26,341 bases of DNA from an uncultured Bacilli bacterium (GTDB lineage Bacteria > Bacillota_I > Bacilli_A > RF39 > UBA660), in the NCBI GenBank assembly GCA_947628685.1, contig CANRAT010000013.1, positions 1 to 26,341 of the forward strand, in the 5' to 3' direction. The stretch's first letter is position 1; the number at the start of each line of letters is the position of its first letter. The position numbers were made by a program, and so were the translations under genes. Positions 1-9,081 of this stretch are shown in pieces. Below the pieces are notes generated by a model. It was not told where the DNA came from, searched no databases, and saw only the letters and a list, made by a program, of their open reading frames with translations.

Positions 1-210
1 AGAATCGAGAAGTATAGTGATGATGATGTAATGGGAGCATACAATTATAGATTATTTGAAAAAGAGATACTAGAAGAAAAGATAGATAATGCAATAAGCA
101 AAAACACTATAGAAATAGCAAAAAATATGCTTAAAGAAAATATAAGTTCTGATGTTATATCAAAAGTGACAAATTTATCTATAGAAGAAATTAATAAATT
201 AATAAGTTAA
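1..210 (+). CDS. Rpn / PD-(D/E)XK transposase-nuclease family protein, C-terminal end (partial)
   Basis: Only the last 69 codons are present: the frame is open from base 1 and ends with TAA at 208-210. The tail is a set of charged helices (AKNMLKENISSD, then LSIEEINKL). This is the kind of helical repeat that closes Rpn-type proteins, often annotated as PD-(D/E)XK nuclease family transposase; these are linked to recombination and are commonly multicopy in gut Firmicutes. The nuclease core lies outside the window, so catalytic residues cannot be checked. A terminator follows directly, so it is not cotranscribed with the next genes. The family call rests on this short helical pattern alone. Confidence 0.6.
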   Translation, partial: RIEKYSDDDVMGAYNYRLFEKEILEEKIDNAISKNTIEIAKNMLKENISSDVISKVTNLSIEEINKLIS

Positions 211-219
211 GTGGTATAG

Positions 220-250
220 GGATTTAGATGACTAAATCCTTTTATTTTTA
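220..250 (+). terminator. Intrinsic terminator after the Rpn-like gene
   Basis: An 8-bp perfect stem, GGATTTAG / CTAAATCC with an ATGA loop, is followed by a T-rich run (TTTTATTTTT). It sits 10 bases after the stop codon. Confidence 0.85.
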
Positions 251-300
251 AATAAAAAATGTTTTAAATTTATAGTATTATTAAAAAATATTAAAATAGA

Positions 301-329
301 GTGCAAAAGAGAAAAAAATATGCTATAAT
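301..329 (+). promoter_or_regulatory. Promoter of the ywiB-argS-rpoE-prfA group
   Basis: A TATAAT box at 324-329 has GTGCAA at 301-306 as the -35, with a 17-base spacer. Transcription would start near 336. This rules out a GTG start at 301 for the next gene, because that codon lies in the -35 element. Confidence 0.65.
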
Positions 330-342
330 GTTTGAGATGTGT

Positions 343-696
343 ATGGCGAAGATTAATTTAAAAGCAAGTATTATATCAGAAGATGAAAATATAACTATAA
401 ATACATCTGGTATAAGAAATAAAAATAAAATAATTTATAAAGAAAATAATATAACAGTAACGCTTTTAATACTCGATAATAGAATAGAAATGAATAGATC
501 TTGTGATGAATATAAAATAGACTTGATTTTTGATAAGAATAAGGATACAATATCTGAGTATAGTTTATCTCTCTTAAAAAAATTTGAACTTGAAACTATT
601 ACTAAAAACATTGTAATAAGTAAGGATCTAATAAAGATAGACTATTATCTAGAAGGAAATAAATTTAAATACATTCTAGAAATGGAGGATTTATGA
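343..696 (+). CDS. ywiB: DUF1934 (YwiB-like) beta-barrel protein upstream of argS
   Basis: Small soluble protein of 117 residues when started at the ATG at 343; the same frame is open back to a GTG at 301, but the promoter covers that stretch. It begins MAKINLKASI and is made of alternating strand segments, as expected for DUF1934/YwiB proteins with a calycin-like barrel. Its molecular function is not known. Placement directly before argS is the order seen in Bacillus subtilis and supports the assignment. Its last four bases overlap the argS start (ATGA), so the two are translationally coupled. In-frame ATGs at 328 and 337 exist, but no start has a good Shine-Dalgarno; with transcription starting near 336, the ATG at 343 would be nearly leaderless. 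Confidence 0.7.
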   Translation: MAKINLKASIISEDENITINTSGIRNKNKIIYKENNITVTLLILDNRIEMNRSCDEYKIDLIFDKNKDTISEYSLSLLKKFELETITKNIVISKDLIKIDYYLEGNKFKYILEMEDL

Positions 697-2390
697 TATT
701 AGATAAATTAAGTAATATATTAACCATTGCTTCAAAAAGCCTTGGATATAATGAAGAATTAAAAGTAAAAAAGTCTAATAGATTAGATTTGTGTGACTAT
801 CAAGTCGATCAAGTATTTAATCTTGCAAAAATATATCACAAATCTCCAAAAGAAATAGGCGAGGAAATAGTATCTAAAGTAAATGAAATGAGTGACTTTG
901 ATAACTATTTTAAAAGTGTTGTTTTTTGCCCTCCTGGATTTATAAATATAATAGTAAGTGATAAATTCATAAATGATTCACTAATAAGTATGGCAAATAC
1001 ACCTAAATTTGGTCTTAATACGCTAGATAAGGTTAATACTTATGTACTTGATTACGGTGGACCTAATGTTGCTAAGCCATTACACGTAGGACATATGAGA
1101 CCTGCTATAGTAGGTGAGTCTATTAAAAGAATAATAAACTATGTTGGACATAAAACAATATCAGATGTACATCTAGGAGATATAGGACTACCTATTGGTG
1201 AAGTTATATATGCAGCATTAAGGGATAATCTTAAGCCACAAGATATAACACTCGAATATCTAAATAAAGAATATCCACTTATGAGTGCTTTAGTTAAAGA
1301 AGATGAAGAGGTTAAAAAAATTTGCGCATCAATTATAAAAGATGTACAAGAGAAAAAAAATTATCTAGATTACTGGCGTGTAATATGTGATATATCGATT
1401 AAAGATATCAAAAGATTATATGAATACTTGGATATATCATTTGATTACTGGTTATCTGAATCAGATGCTTATGATTATATACCTAAAGTAAAGGAATGCT
1501 TAATAAAGAAAGAACTACTTAAAAATAGTGAAGGCGCTAAGGTAGTTTATATAAACGATCCAAATGACAAAATAGAATACCCACCTTTAATATTTGAAAA
1601 AAGTAATGGTGCATATCTATATGAATCATCAGAATTAGGCACACTTTATCAAAGAATTGAAGATTTTAATCCTGATTATATATTATATGTAACTGATTCT
1701 AGGCAAGCCATGCATTTTGAACAGGTGTTTAGAGTTGCTAAATTAAGTGGAATGGTAGATAATACTAAACTTATTCACTTAACACATGGAACAATAAATG
1801 GACTTGATGGTAAACCATATAAAACAAGAAGTGGAGAAACACCAAAACTAGATATCTTATTTAAAAATGTAGAAGATATATTCATATCTAAAAAAGAATC
1901 TAATAAAAATATGGATAGTGAAAATATTAAAAAAATAGTAAATTCGATATTAAAGTTTGCTGATTTACAAAATAGTCGTGATAAAGATTATATATTTGAT
2001 ATAAATAAATTTAGTGATACGCAAGGTAAAACAGGTCCATATATCTTATATACTTATCTTAGAATGAATAAAATAGTAAAGAAATATGAATCAAATATAA
2101 ATAATTTAAGTAATAAAATATATAATAATTATGATAGAGATTTAAGAATTGGTATACTCGATTATTTCGAATATATAACTTTAGCACTTAAAGAGTTTAA
2201 GCCAAGTTTTATAGCCGAGTATATATATAATTTATGTATATTCATGAATTCATTTTATCAAAATAATCATATAGATAGTTTAGATGATAAAACAAATTTA
2301 AATGATTGGGTAAGCGTTATAAAATTGTGTAATAACATAATAAAAGAAATGCTTAACCTACTTATAATTGATATACCAACATCAATGTGA
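693..2390 (+). CDS. argS: Arginyl-tRNA synthetase
   Basis: Charges tRNA-Arg with arginine in the cytoplasm. The 565-residue length is normal for a class I ArgRS. An N-terminal additional domain (about residues 1-95) precedes the Rossmann core. The HIGH signature is HVGH at 131-134, within a typical ANVAKPLHVGH-like context (here PNVAKPLHVGH). The second signature is the ArgRS form GKPYKTRSG at 373-381, in place of KMSKS. A helical anticodon-binding domain (DALR type) fills the last 120 or so residues. It overlaps ywiB by 4 bases, and rpoE follows after 12 bases with an AAAGGAG ribosome site. It ends in TGA, evidence that TGA is a stop in this organism. Confidence 0.97.
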   Translation: MILDKLSNILTIASKSLGYNEELKVKKSNRLDLCDYQVDQVFNLAKIYHKSPKEIGEEIVSKVNEMSDFDNYFKSVVFCPPGFINIIVSDKFINDSLISMANTPKFGLNTLDKVNTYVLDYGGPNVAKPLHVGHMRPAIVGESIKRIINYVGHKTISDVHLGDIGLPIGEVIYAALRDNLKPQDITLEYLNKEYPLMSALVKEDEEVKKICASIIKDVQEKKNYLDYWRVICDISIKDIKRLYEYLDISFDYWLSESDAYDYIPKVKECLIKKELLKNSEGAKVVYINDPNDKIEYPPLIFEKSNGAYLYESSELGTLYQRIEDFNPDYILYVTDSRQAMHFEQVFRVAKLSGMVDNTKLIHLTHGTINGLDGKPYKTRSGETPKLDILFKNVEDIFISKKESNKNMDSENIKKIVNSILKFADLQNSRDKDYIFDINKFSDTQGKTGPYILYTYLRMNKIVKKYESNINNLSNKIYNNYDRDLRIGILDYFEYITLALKEFKPSFIAEYIYNLCIFMNSFYQNNHIDSLDDKTNLNDWVSVIKLCNNIIKEMLNLLIIDIPTSM

Positions 2391-2402
2391 AAGGAGTTTT
2401 TT

Positions 2403-2855
2403 ATGAAATTAAATGAAATGAAAAAAGAAGAATTAGAGGTTTTATCTTATACAGATTTAACAGAAATGATATTAAGAGAGAATAAGAAAGCATTGAATAC
2501 ACCTACAATATTTAAAAAAATATGTGAATTACTTGAACTTAGCGACGAAGAGTATCAAAGTAAAATAGGAGATTTTTACACTTCACTTACAACAGATAAA
2601 AGATTTATTTTACTTGATAATGCTTGCTGGGATTTAAAAGAAAAACATAAAGTAGAGATAGTATTAGATGACGAAGATGAAGACGACATAGATTTAGAAG
2701 ACTACGATGCAGATGATGAAGATGAAGATAGTGATGAATCTAGCGATAGTGAAGATAGCGTAGAGATTACTGATGATGAAGTAGACTTAGATGACGATGA
2801 TGAATTAGAAGATTTATCAATTGTAGATGATGAAGAAATAGAAGATGAATTATAG
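2403..2855 (+). CDS. rpoE: RNA polymerase delta subunit
   Basis: Delta is a Firmicutes-specific RNA polymerase subunit that promotes enzyme recycling and affects promoter selectivity. Residues 1 to about 90 form the HARE-HTH winged-helix domain (LEVLSYTDLTEMIL start, W-D-L near the end of the domain). The remaining 60 residues are almost entirely Asp/Glu with Ser, the disordered acidic tail that defines the family. The length of 150 is close to the usual 150-175. It begins 12 bases after argS with an AAAGGAG ribosome site and probably belongs to the same transcript. argS-rpoE proximity is a known Firmicutes arrangement. Confidence 0.95.
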   Translation: MKLNEMKKEELEVLSYTDLTEMILRENKKALNTPTIFKKICELLELSDEEYQSKIGDFYTSLTTDKRFILLDNACWDLKEKHKVEIVLDDEDEDDIDLEDYDADDEDEDSDESSDSEDSVEITDDEVDLDDDDELEDLSIVDDEEIEDEL

Positions 2856-2902
2856 CTCTCTAATTAAAAATTTAATTTAATATTAATTTAAGGAGAGATA
2901 AA

Positions 2903-3958
2903 ATGATAGAAAGATTAGAAAATATAGAAAAAAGGTATAATGAGATTGTAGATGAATTAACACGCCCTGAAACTTTAAGTGATATAAAAAAAACCACTGC
3001 TTTAAGTAAGGAAGAAGCGCAGTTAAAAGAAAATTACGATGCATACCAAGAGTATAAAAAAATTTTAAATAATATAGAAACAGCAAAAGAACTTATGAAA
3101 GATTCTGACATGTTAGAATTTGCTAAAGCAGAATATAACGAAAACGAAGAAAAGCGAAAAAAAATGGAACAGGATTTTGAAGTAATGCTTCTTCCTAAAG
3201 ATCCTAATGACGGTAAAGATGTTATAGTAGAAATACGTGGAGCAGCAGGAGGGGATGAGGCTAATATTTTTGCTGGTGACTTATATAGAATGTACACATA
3301 TTATGCAGAAAAAAATGGTTGGAAAATAGAAGAATTAAATGCAGAAGAAGGAACTGCAGGTGGTTATTCTCAAGTTGAATTTAAAATAAAGGGAGATAAT
3401 GTTTATTCCAAATTAAAATACGAAAGTGGTTCTCATAGAGTACAAAGAGTTCCATTAACAGAATCAAACGGAAGAATACAAACTTCAACAGCAACAGTAC
3501 TAGTTATGCCAGAGGTAGATGATATAGATATTGAAATTAAAGAAAGCGATCTTAGAATAGATACCTTTTGTGCATCAGGACACGGCGGACAGGGGGTTAA
3601 TACAACTCCATCAGCTGTAAGAATTACACATTTACCTACAAATACAGTAGTAACTTGCCAAAATCAAAGAAGTCAAATTCAAAATAAAGCAGAGGCTTTA
3701 GAAGTATTAAAATCTAGACTTTATCAAATGGAATTAGAACGTCAAGAACAAGAACTTGGAAATGAGAGAAGAAATAAAATAGGTACAGGAGATAGGTCTG
3801 AAAAAATACGTACATATAACTATCCACAAAATAGAGTAACAGACCATAGAATAGGTTTTTCAACTATGCAATTACAACGTGTTATGGATGGAGAATTAAA
3901 CGAAATTATTAATGCATTAATAACAGAAGATCAAGCAAGAAAATTAAGAGGAGAGTAA
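2903..3958 (+). CDS. prfA: Peptide chain release factor 1
   Basis: Recognises UAA and UAG in the ribosomal A site and triggers release of the nascent protein. The 351 residues align end to end with RF1. The universal GGQ loop is at residues 228-230 (ASGHGGQGVNTTPSAVR), and the codon-reading region has the RF1-type HRVQRVPLTE with a P-x-T tripeptide followed by GRIQTSTATV. The RF1 C-terminal signature YNYPQNRVTDHRIG is intact. A clear AAGGAGAG site precedes the ATG. Its modifying enzyme, PrmC, is encoded 3.3 kb downstream rather than next to it, because two glycosyltransferase genes intervene. Confidence 0.98.
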   Translation: MIERLENIEKRYNEIVDELTRPETLSDIKKTTALSKEEAQLKENYDAYQEYKKILNNIETAKELMKDSDMLEFAKAEYNENEEKRKKMEQDFEVMLLPKDPNDGKDVIVEIRGAAGGDEANIFAGDLYRMYTYYAEKNGWKIEELNAEEGTAGGYSQVEFKIKGDNVYSKLKYESGSHRVQRVPLTESNGRIQTSTATVLVMPEVDDIDIEIKESDLRIDTFCASGHGGQGVNTTPSAVRITHLPTNTVVTCQNQRSQIQNKAEALEVLKSRLYQMELERQEQELGNERRNKIGTGDRSEKIRTYNYPQNRVTDHRIGFSTMQLQRVMDGELNEIINALITEDQARKLRGE

Positions 3959-3971
3959 TTTAACTCTTATG

Positions 3972-4000
3972 AAAAAAAGCAAAAGATAATTTGCTTTTTT
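3972..4000 (+). terminator. Terminator after prfA
   Basis: The stem AAAAAAGCAAA / TTTGCTTTTTT with an AGATAA loop lies 13 bases after the prfA stop and ends in a T-run. It closes the ywiB-argS-rpoE-prfA transcript before the glycosyltransferase promoter. Confidence 0.85.
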
Positions 4001-4015
4001 AACTACATTTTTTTT

Positions 4016-4044
4016 TTGACTTTATTCTTAATTTGTGGTAATAT
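4016..4044 (+). promoter_or_regulatory. Sigma-A type promoter for the glycosyltransferase pair
   Basis: TTGACT at 4016-4021, a 17-base spacer, then TAATAT at 4039-4044, about 50 bases before the first glycosyltransferase start codon. Confidence 0.75.
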
Positions 4045-4096
4045 CTAGGTACATCGCAAAAAGGTAAATTTTAAATAATTGTTCAAAGGAGATTCT

Positions 4097-6211
4097 ATGA
4101 TAAAAAAACCAAATACTATAAATGAAATGAAATATTTTGATTTCAGTTTTGAACCCGGAAAAGAAGTTTCAAAAAGATTAAGTATAAATTCTCAAGAACC
4201 ATTAGTTAGTATAATTTCAGTGTATAATGAAACTGATAATATGTATGTTCCTCAGTTAACACAATCCTTAAAAAATCAGACGTTTCCATATTTTGAATGG
4301 ATAATAGTTGCTAATAATGATGATTTTGATGAAAATAAATCACTATTAAAAGATAAAAGAATAAAAGTGTTAAAAAAGGATTATAAAACAGTATCAGAAG
4401 CAAAAATATATGCTGCTAAAATGGCTAGTACTGATTTATTATTAATGTTGGATTTTAAAAATTTAATCGATAAAACTATGCTTGAATGTGGATATTTCAC
4501 TATGAAATTTAATAGTGATGTAGTTTTTGCATTTTCAAGAGTAGTTGAATTTGGAGATAATATGCAACTCCATAATACTAAGTTTAGTATAAGTGAAGAA
4601 AAGAAAAAAAATATAATACCTTCTTGTGTATTTGTTAGAAAAGATAAATTTTTATGCGAGTATGGAACACTCCTTAATGACAACTATGAAGATTGGTATT
4701 TATGGCTTAAATTTTTATCAAAAAATTATAAACCATTAAAGATGGGATTTTATGGATGTTGGCATAGAAATTTAAAGAAAACTCCGAAAAAGCCTAGAAT
4801 TATTTCTGATGAAGAGGCTAGCATGAAAATATTAGAAATTTCTAAATTAATAGATACTAAACAAGAAATAATTCAATTTGATGATAGTTATGAAGTAGAT
4901 TATAAAAATGTTCCAGAAAAAATAGATTTAAAAAGAAAAAGTATTGTTTTAGATGATGATACAAAACGAGTATTATTTATACTTCCATGGTCTGTTGTTG
5001 GAGGAGCAGATATATTTAATTTAAATTTGATAAAAGGCTTAAGACAAAAAGAATACGAAATAAGCGTTATAACGACTCAAAAATGCGATTATGCCTTAAG
5101 GCAAGGAATTGAACAATATGTAGATGAATATTTCGATTTAACAAGTTTTCTTAAAAGAAAAGATTGGGCATCATTTATCGCTTATATAATTAAAAGTAGA
5201 AGAATTAATCTAGTATTTTTAAGTAATAGTTACTATGGATATTATGCTATTCCATATCTTAAATGCCAATTTAAAAACATTCCATTTGTGGATTATATTC
5301 ATGCTGAAAATTGGACACTTAGAAATGGTGGATTTCCCAAAGATTCAAATGCAGTTGCGGATTATTTAGATGCAACTTATACTTGTACTGCTCATTTAAG
5401 AGATGTAATGTATAATACAATGAAAAGAGATATAAAAAATATTAAACCAATATATATTGGAACAGATGCAAATTATTATAATCCAGATATTCATCTTGAA
5501 TATGAAGATGAACTAAAAGAAAAATATAAAGACAAAAAAGTAATTTTATTCCCTTGTAGGATTGTTCATTATAAAAGACCTTTACTTGCTATAAAAATAG
5601 TAGAGAGAATTTCAAAAATTAGAGATGATGTGTGCCTTGTAATAGTTGGAGAGGGAGATGCACTAGAAAGCGTAAAAAAATATATCGACGATAACAATTT
5701 ACAAGAATATGTTACGTGTTATGGAATGCAACAAGATGTGAGACCTTTCTATAAAATTGCGGACCTTACACTTATTTGTTCACTTAGAGAAGGTTTAACT
5801 CTTACAACCTATGAATCACTAGCTATGGGTGTACCTGTTGTATCATCTGATGTAGGTGGACAATCAGAACTTATAAGTAAAGATTGTGGAATATTAGTTA
5901 ATCCTTGTCAAACAATTGATGACCAATTCAATTTTAATTATTCTGATGAGGAAATTACTGAATACACTATGGCTGTTTTAGAAATATTAGATGATTATAA
6001 TAAAGAGAATATAAAGGACATATGTAGAAGTAAAATCTTAAAAAAATTTACAATAGATAAAATGGTTAGTAATTTAGATAAGGAATTTACTAAATTAATT
6101 AATAGTGGAAGCAAAATAAACAAAGAATTGTGCAAAAAAGTAGGAATTGCAGAAAGATATCTTTTAGTACACAGTGTTTTGGAGAGTAAAGATGAAAGAA
6201 AAAAATATTAA
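4097..6211 (+). CDS. Two-domain glycosyltransferase: degenerate GT2 (GT-A) domain fused to GT4 (GT-B) domain
   Basis: Likely transfers a nucleotide-activated sugar to a cell-envelope glycan; donor and acceptor are unknown. The start is the ATG at 4097, five bases after AAAGGAG; an upstream in-frame TTG at 4079 lies before that site. The 704-residue protein has an N-terminal GT2-like fold (about 30-240: PLVSIISVYNETDNMYVPQL, QNQTFPYFEWIIV). Where GT2 enzymes carry a DxD metal motif it reads LMLDFKNLID, so this half may not be catalytic. The C-terminal half (about 285-690) is a GT4-type GT-B enzyme: LPWSVVGGADIFNLNLI, the phosphate-binding CRIVHYKRP, and the E-x7-E motif in REGLTLTTYESLAMGVPVV. 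No membrane segment or signal peptide is seen. The downstream GT2 gene overlaps its end by 20 bases. Confidence 0.85.
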   Translation: MIKKPNTINEMKYFDFSFEPGKEVSKRLSINSQEPLVSIISVYNETDNMYVPQLTQSLKNQTFPYFEWIIVANNDDFDENKSLLKDKRIKVLKKDYKTVSEAKIYAAKMASTDLLLMLDFKNLIDKTMLECGYFTMKFNSDVVFAFSRVVEFGDNMQLHNTKFSISEEKKKNIIPSCVFVRKDKFLCEYGTLLNDNYEDWYLWLKFLSKNYKPLKMGFYGCWHRNLKKTPKKPRIISDEEASMKILEISKLIDTKQEIIQFDDSYEVDYKNVPEKIDLKRKSIVLDDDTKRVLFILPWSVVGGADIFNLNLIKGLRQKEYEISVITTQKCDYALRQGIEQYVDEYFDLTSFLKRKDWASFIAYIIKSRRINLVFLSNSYYGYYAIPYLKCQFKNIPFVDYIHAENWTLRNGGFPKDSNAVADYLDATYTCTAHLRDVMYNTMKRDIKNIKPIYIGTDANYYNPDIHLEYEDELKEKYKDKKVILFPCRIVHYKRPLLAIKIVERISKIRDDVCLVIVGEGDALESVKKYIDDNNLQEYVTCYGMQQDVRPFYKIADLTLICSLREGLTLTTYESLAMGVPVVSSDVGGQSELISKDCGILVNPCQTIDDQFNFNYSDEEITEYTMAVLEILDDYNKENIKDICRSKILKKFTIDKMVSNLDKEFTKLINSGSKINKELCKKVGIAERYLLVHSVLESKDERKKY

Positions 6212-7226
6212 TGATTTAATAAGTATAATAATTCCTATGTATAACTCTGAAAATTATATAGGTAAATTACTAGAGTCATTAATTAATCAAACATATAAAA
6301 ATTTAGAAATAATAATAGTAGATGATGGTTCTAGTGATAATAGTTTAAAAAAAGCGTTAGAATATGAAAAAAAAGATAAACGAATAAAAATCATCACACA
6401 AAAAAATAGTGGAGTAAGTTCTGCAAGAAATGTTGGCCTTAAAAACGTTAAAGGGAAATATTTTACATTTTTAGATAGTGATGATTATATAGAATTTGAC
6501 ATGTATGAAAAAATGATGAATACAATGGTTAAAGTAAATACAGATGTAATAAGAATTAATTACGTAAAAGAAACTGAAAACTGTGATTATATTAGTGAAG
6601 GTAATTTATTTGATTTAAAAGATAAAATTTTAAATAAAACTCAAATAAAAGATAAATTAATACCATACTTGTTTGAAAATAAAATAGAAGCATATACACC
6701 ACTATTATTAATAAAAAGTGATTTACTAAATAAAATAAAACCATTTATAGAAGACATACATATTATGGAAGATTTATTATTTTATTTGGATTTGTTATCT
6801 AATATTAATACTATTTATTTTCTAGACATTAAGTCATACCACTATATTTTAAGAAGTTCTAGTAGTTCTAAAAGAAGAGATAGACTACTACTTAATTTAC
6901 GTGATACTATAAAAGTTATAAAACATGTTATATCGTATTTAAAGCGTAATAATTTAGATGAAAGTGTATATAAAAAGGTATACCTTGTTTATTCATCTAT
7001 GATAGTAAAATATTTATTAAGAACATTTCAAGAAAATGATGAATATTATTTAACATTTAATCAATTATGCGATATTTTAGACTCATTAGAATTAAGTAAA
7101 ATATTTAGTAATGTAAATTTAAGTTCTAACAATGAATATATAGATAAAAGTATAAATCTTATCTTAAATAAAAAATACGATGAATTTTATAAATATGCAT
7201 TAAGTATAAGGAATATAAAAATATAG
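6192..7226 (+). CDS. GT2 family glycosyltransferase
   Basis: Cytoplasmic family 2 glycosyltransferase of 344 residues, probably acting on the same glycan as the preceding enzyme. The GT-A fold is clear and intact: ISIIIPMYNSENYIGKLLES, NQTYKNLEIIIVDDGSSDNS, NSGVSSARNVGLK, and a DSDDY metal-binding motif. The C-terminal third is helical and unassigned. The ATG at 6192 is preceded by GGAGAG at 6181-6186; the frame extends back to a GTG at 6174, which lies before that site. It starts inside the 3' end of the previous gene (20-base overlap), indicating translational coupling. Confidence 0.88.
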   Translation: MKEKNINDLISIIIPMYNSENYIGKLLESLINQTYKNLEIIIVDDGSSDNSLKKALEYEKKDKRIKIITQKNSGVSSARNVGLKNVKGKYFTFLDSDDYIEFDMYEKMMNTMVKVNTDVIRINYVKETENCDYISEGNLFDLKDKILNKTQIKDKLIPYLFENKIEAYTPLLLIKSDLLNKIKPFIEDIHIMEDLLFYLDLLSNINTIYFLDIKSYHYILRSSSSSKRRDRLLLNLRDTIKVIKHVISYLKRNNLDESVYKKVYLVYSSMIVKYLLRTFQENDEYYLTFNQLCDILDSLELSKIFSNVNLSSNNEYIDKSINLILNKKYDEFYKYALSIRNIKI

Positions 7227-7235
7227 TGTGATAAT

Positions 7236-7937
7236 ATGACAGATATAGAATATTTAAAAAAATATTACAAGGGCAATATAGTAGATGCAATTAAAAGGCT
7301 AGAAAGTGGTGAGCCCGTCCAGTATATAGTCGGTAATGTAGATTTTTATGGCAATATAATTAAAGTAGATAAAAGAGTGTTAATACCTAGATTTGAAACA
7401 GAAGGATTAGTTGAAATTGCTCTAAACTATATATCAAATACTAATCTAGATATAGTAGATTTAGGGTGTGGTAGTGGTGCGATAGCAATAACACTAAAGA
7501 AAAAAAATCCAAATATAAATATGGATGCAGTTGATATAAGTAGTGATGCTTTAACTTTAGCAAAAGAAAATGCATTACTAAATAATGTAGATATTAATTT
7601 TATTTGTGGCGATATGCTAAAACCTTTAAATAAAAAATATGACATTATAATAAGTAATCCACCTTATATAAGTTATGATGAAGATATAATGGATATAGTA
7701 AAGAATAATGAGCCAAGTATTGCTTTATATGCTTCAAATGATGGCCTATATTATTATGAAAATATACTTAAAAATTGCAAAAAATATTTAAAAGATAAAT
7801 ATTATATATTCTTTGAAATAGGGTATAATCAATCCTCTAGGGTAGTAAAATATGCACTTAAGTATTTAGACTGTACTGTAGAGGTAAAAAAAGATTTACA
7901 AGGATTTGATAGGTATATAATAATAAAAAGTAATTAG
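7236..7937 (+). CDS. prmC: Peptide chain release factor N5-glutamine methyltransferase
   Basis: Methylates the Gln of the GGQ loop of release factors using S-adenosylmethionine. It has the PrmC hallmarks: GEPVQYIVGNVDFYG and LIPRFETE before the Rossmann core, the SAM-binding DLGCGSG at 75-81, and the substrate-glutamine motif NPPY at 141-144. At 233 residues it is about 40-50 shorter than typical PrmC; the missing part is most of the N-terminal helical domain that holds the release factor. The start at 7236 has only a weak ribosome site, but no longer N-terminus is available because the upstream gene ends 10 bases before. The usual prfA-prmC adjacency is interrupted here. Confidence 0.92.
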   Translation: MTDIEYLKKYYKGNIVDAIKRLESGEPVQYIVGNVDFYGNIIKVDKRVLIPRFETEGLVEIALNYISNTNLDIVDLGCGSGAIAITLKKKNPNINMDAVDISSDALTLAKENALLNNVDINFICGDMLKPLNKKYDIIISNPPYISYDEDIMDIVKNNEPSIALYASNDGLYYYENILKNCKKYLKDKYYIFFEIGYNQSSRVVKYALKYLDCTVEVKKDLQGFDRYIIIKSN

Positions 7938-7960
7938 AACACAATGTTCTTTTTTTTATT
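7936..7960 (+). terminator. Terminator after prmC
   Basis: A short stem AGAACA / TGTTCT with loop CAA is followed by an eight-T run. The stem overlaps the last bases of the prmC stop codon. Confidence 0.7.
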
Positions 7961-7989
7961 TTAGATAATAAAATTATATTGGTGATATA

Positions 7990-9081
7990 ATGAAGAATAA
8001 AAAGGTAGAATTAACACTTCTTATAAGTATTATATTAATATCTCTATTTGGGGTTATTATGATTTATTCTTCATCATACGTATGGGCAGAATATAAATAT
8101 AATGATCCATATAAATATTTAAAAAATCAATCTTTATTTTTTATTATAGGTATTATTTTAATGATTATAGTAAGTAAAATAGATTATAAGAAGTATTTTA
8201 AATATGCTAATAAAATACTTCTTCTTTGCATTATACTTCTTATATTAGTTTTAATACCAGGTATAGGTACAGTTAGGAATGGTTCCCGTAGTTGGTTTGG
8301 AATAGGTTCATTTGGGATACAGCCTAGCGAATTTGCAAAACTAGGACTTATCATATTTACTTCAAAATATTTATCTAATAATCCAAATTCTATGAAAGAT
8401 TTTAAAAAAGGAGTACTTCCAATACTATTAATTACTATATCAATATTTGCAATAATTATGCTTCAACCAGACTTTGGTACAGGAACTATACTTGTTATGA
8501 CAATAATAGGACTTTTATTTGTTGCAGGATTAAACATTAAGATATTTTTTAAATTTGCTACAGTAGGATTAGCAGGAGTCGTTTTACTTATTTTAATCGC
8601 ACCATATAGACTTAAAAGAATATTATCATTTTTAAATCCTTGGAGCGATCCACTTGGTAGTGGATTTCAAATAATACAATCGCTATATAGTATAGGACCT
8701 GGAGGATTATTTGGACTTGGATTAGGGAACTCTATACAGAAACACTTTTATTTACCTGAACCTCAAACAGATTTTATATTTTCAATTATATCTGAAGAAT
8801 TTGGTTTTATGGGTATATTAATTGTTTCAACACTCTTCATAATAATTTTTTATAACTGTCTTAAAATAAGTATGAAGTGTAATGACTTATTTGGAAAATA
8901 TTTATCATTTGGTATAACATTTGGTTTAATTTTTCAATCAATACTTAATTTAAGTGTAGTAGTGGGACTTATACCTGTTACTGGAGTAACTCTTCCATTC
9001 CTTTCATATGGAGGTTCTAGTTTACTTATAATAATGGTATCTATGGGTATAATTTTAAATATATCTAGATACCAAGAATAA
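7990..9081 (+). CDS. SEDS family peptidoglycan polymerase (FtsW/RodA/SpoVE type)
   Basis: Polytopic membrane protein of 363 residues that polymerises lipid II glycan strands together with a class B penicillin-binding protein, in division, elongation or spore cortex synthesis. About ten hydrophobic segments are visible. Family motifs are intact: RSWFGIGSFGIQPSEFAK, SDPLGSGFQIIQSLYSIG, LPEPQTDFIF (holding the conserved Asp of this loop; Gln replaces the usual His), and the C-terminal TGVTLPFLSYGGSS. The sequence does not let me choose between FtsW, RodA and SpoVE, and no partner PBP is in the window. The ATG at 7990 follows a GGTGATATA leader. The convergent sortase gene ends 9 bases beyond its stop. 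Confidence 0.9.
   Translation: MKNKKVELTLLISIILISLFGVIMIYSSSYVWAEYKYNDPYKYLKNQSLFFIIGIILMIIVSKIDYKKYFKYANKILLLCIILLILVLIPGIGTVRNGSRSWFGIGSFGIQPSEFAKLGLIIFTSKYLSNNPNSMKDFKKGVLPILLITISIFAIIMLQPDFGTGTILVMTIIGLLFVAGLNIKIFFKFATVGLAGVVLLILIAPYRLKRILSFLNPWSDPLGSGFQIIQSLYSIGPGGLFGLGLGNSIQKHFYLPEPQTDFIFSIISEEFGFMGILIVSTLFIIIFYNCLKISMKCNDLFGKYLSFGITFGLIFQSILNLSVVVGLIPVTGVTLPFLSYGGSSLLIIMVSMGIILNISRYQE

Noticed and set aside
301..342. N-terminal extension of the DUF1934 gene from the GTG at 301
   Set aside because: The stretch holds the -35 and -10 of the promoter, and transcription should start near 336.
693..2390. Mycoplasma-type code with TGA as Trp, suggested by the AT richness and tmRNA tag
   Set aside because: Trp codons are TGG and TGA ends argS and the TA-3 peptide at the expected points.
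2883..3297. Open frames on the minus strand over prfA
   Set aside because: They lie inside the well-supported prfA gene, have no ribosome sites and show no recognisable protein features.
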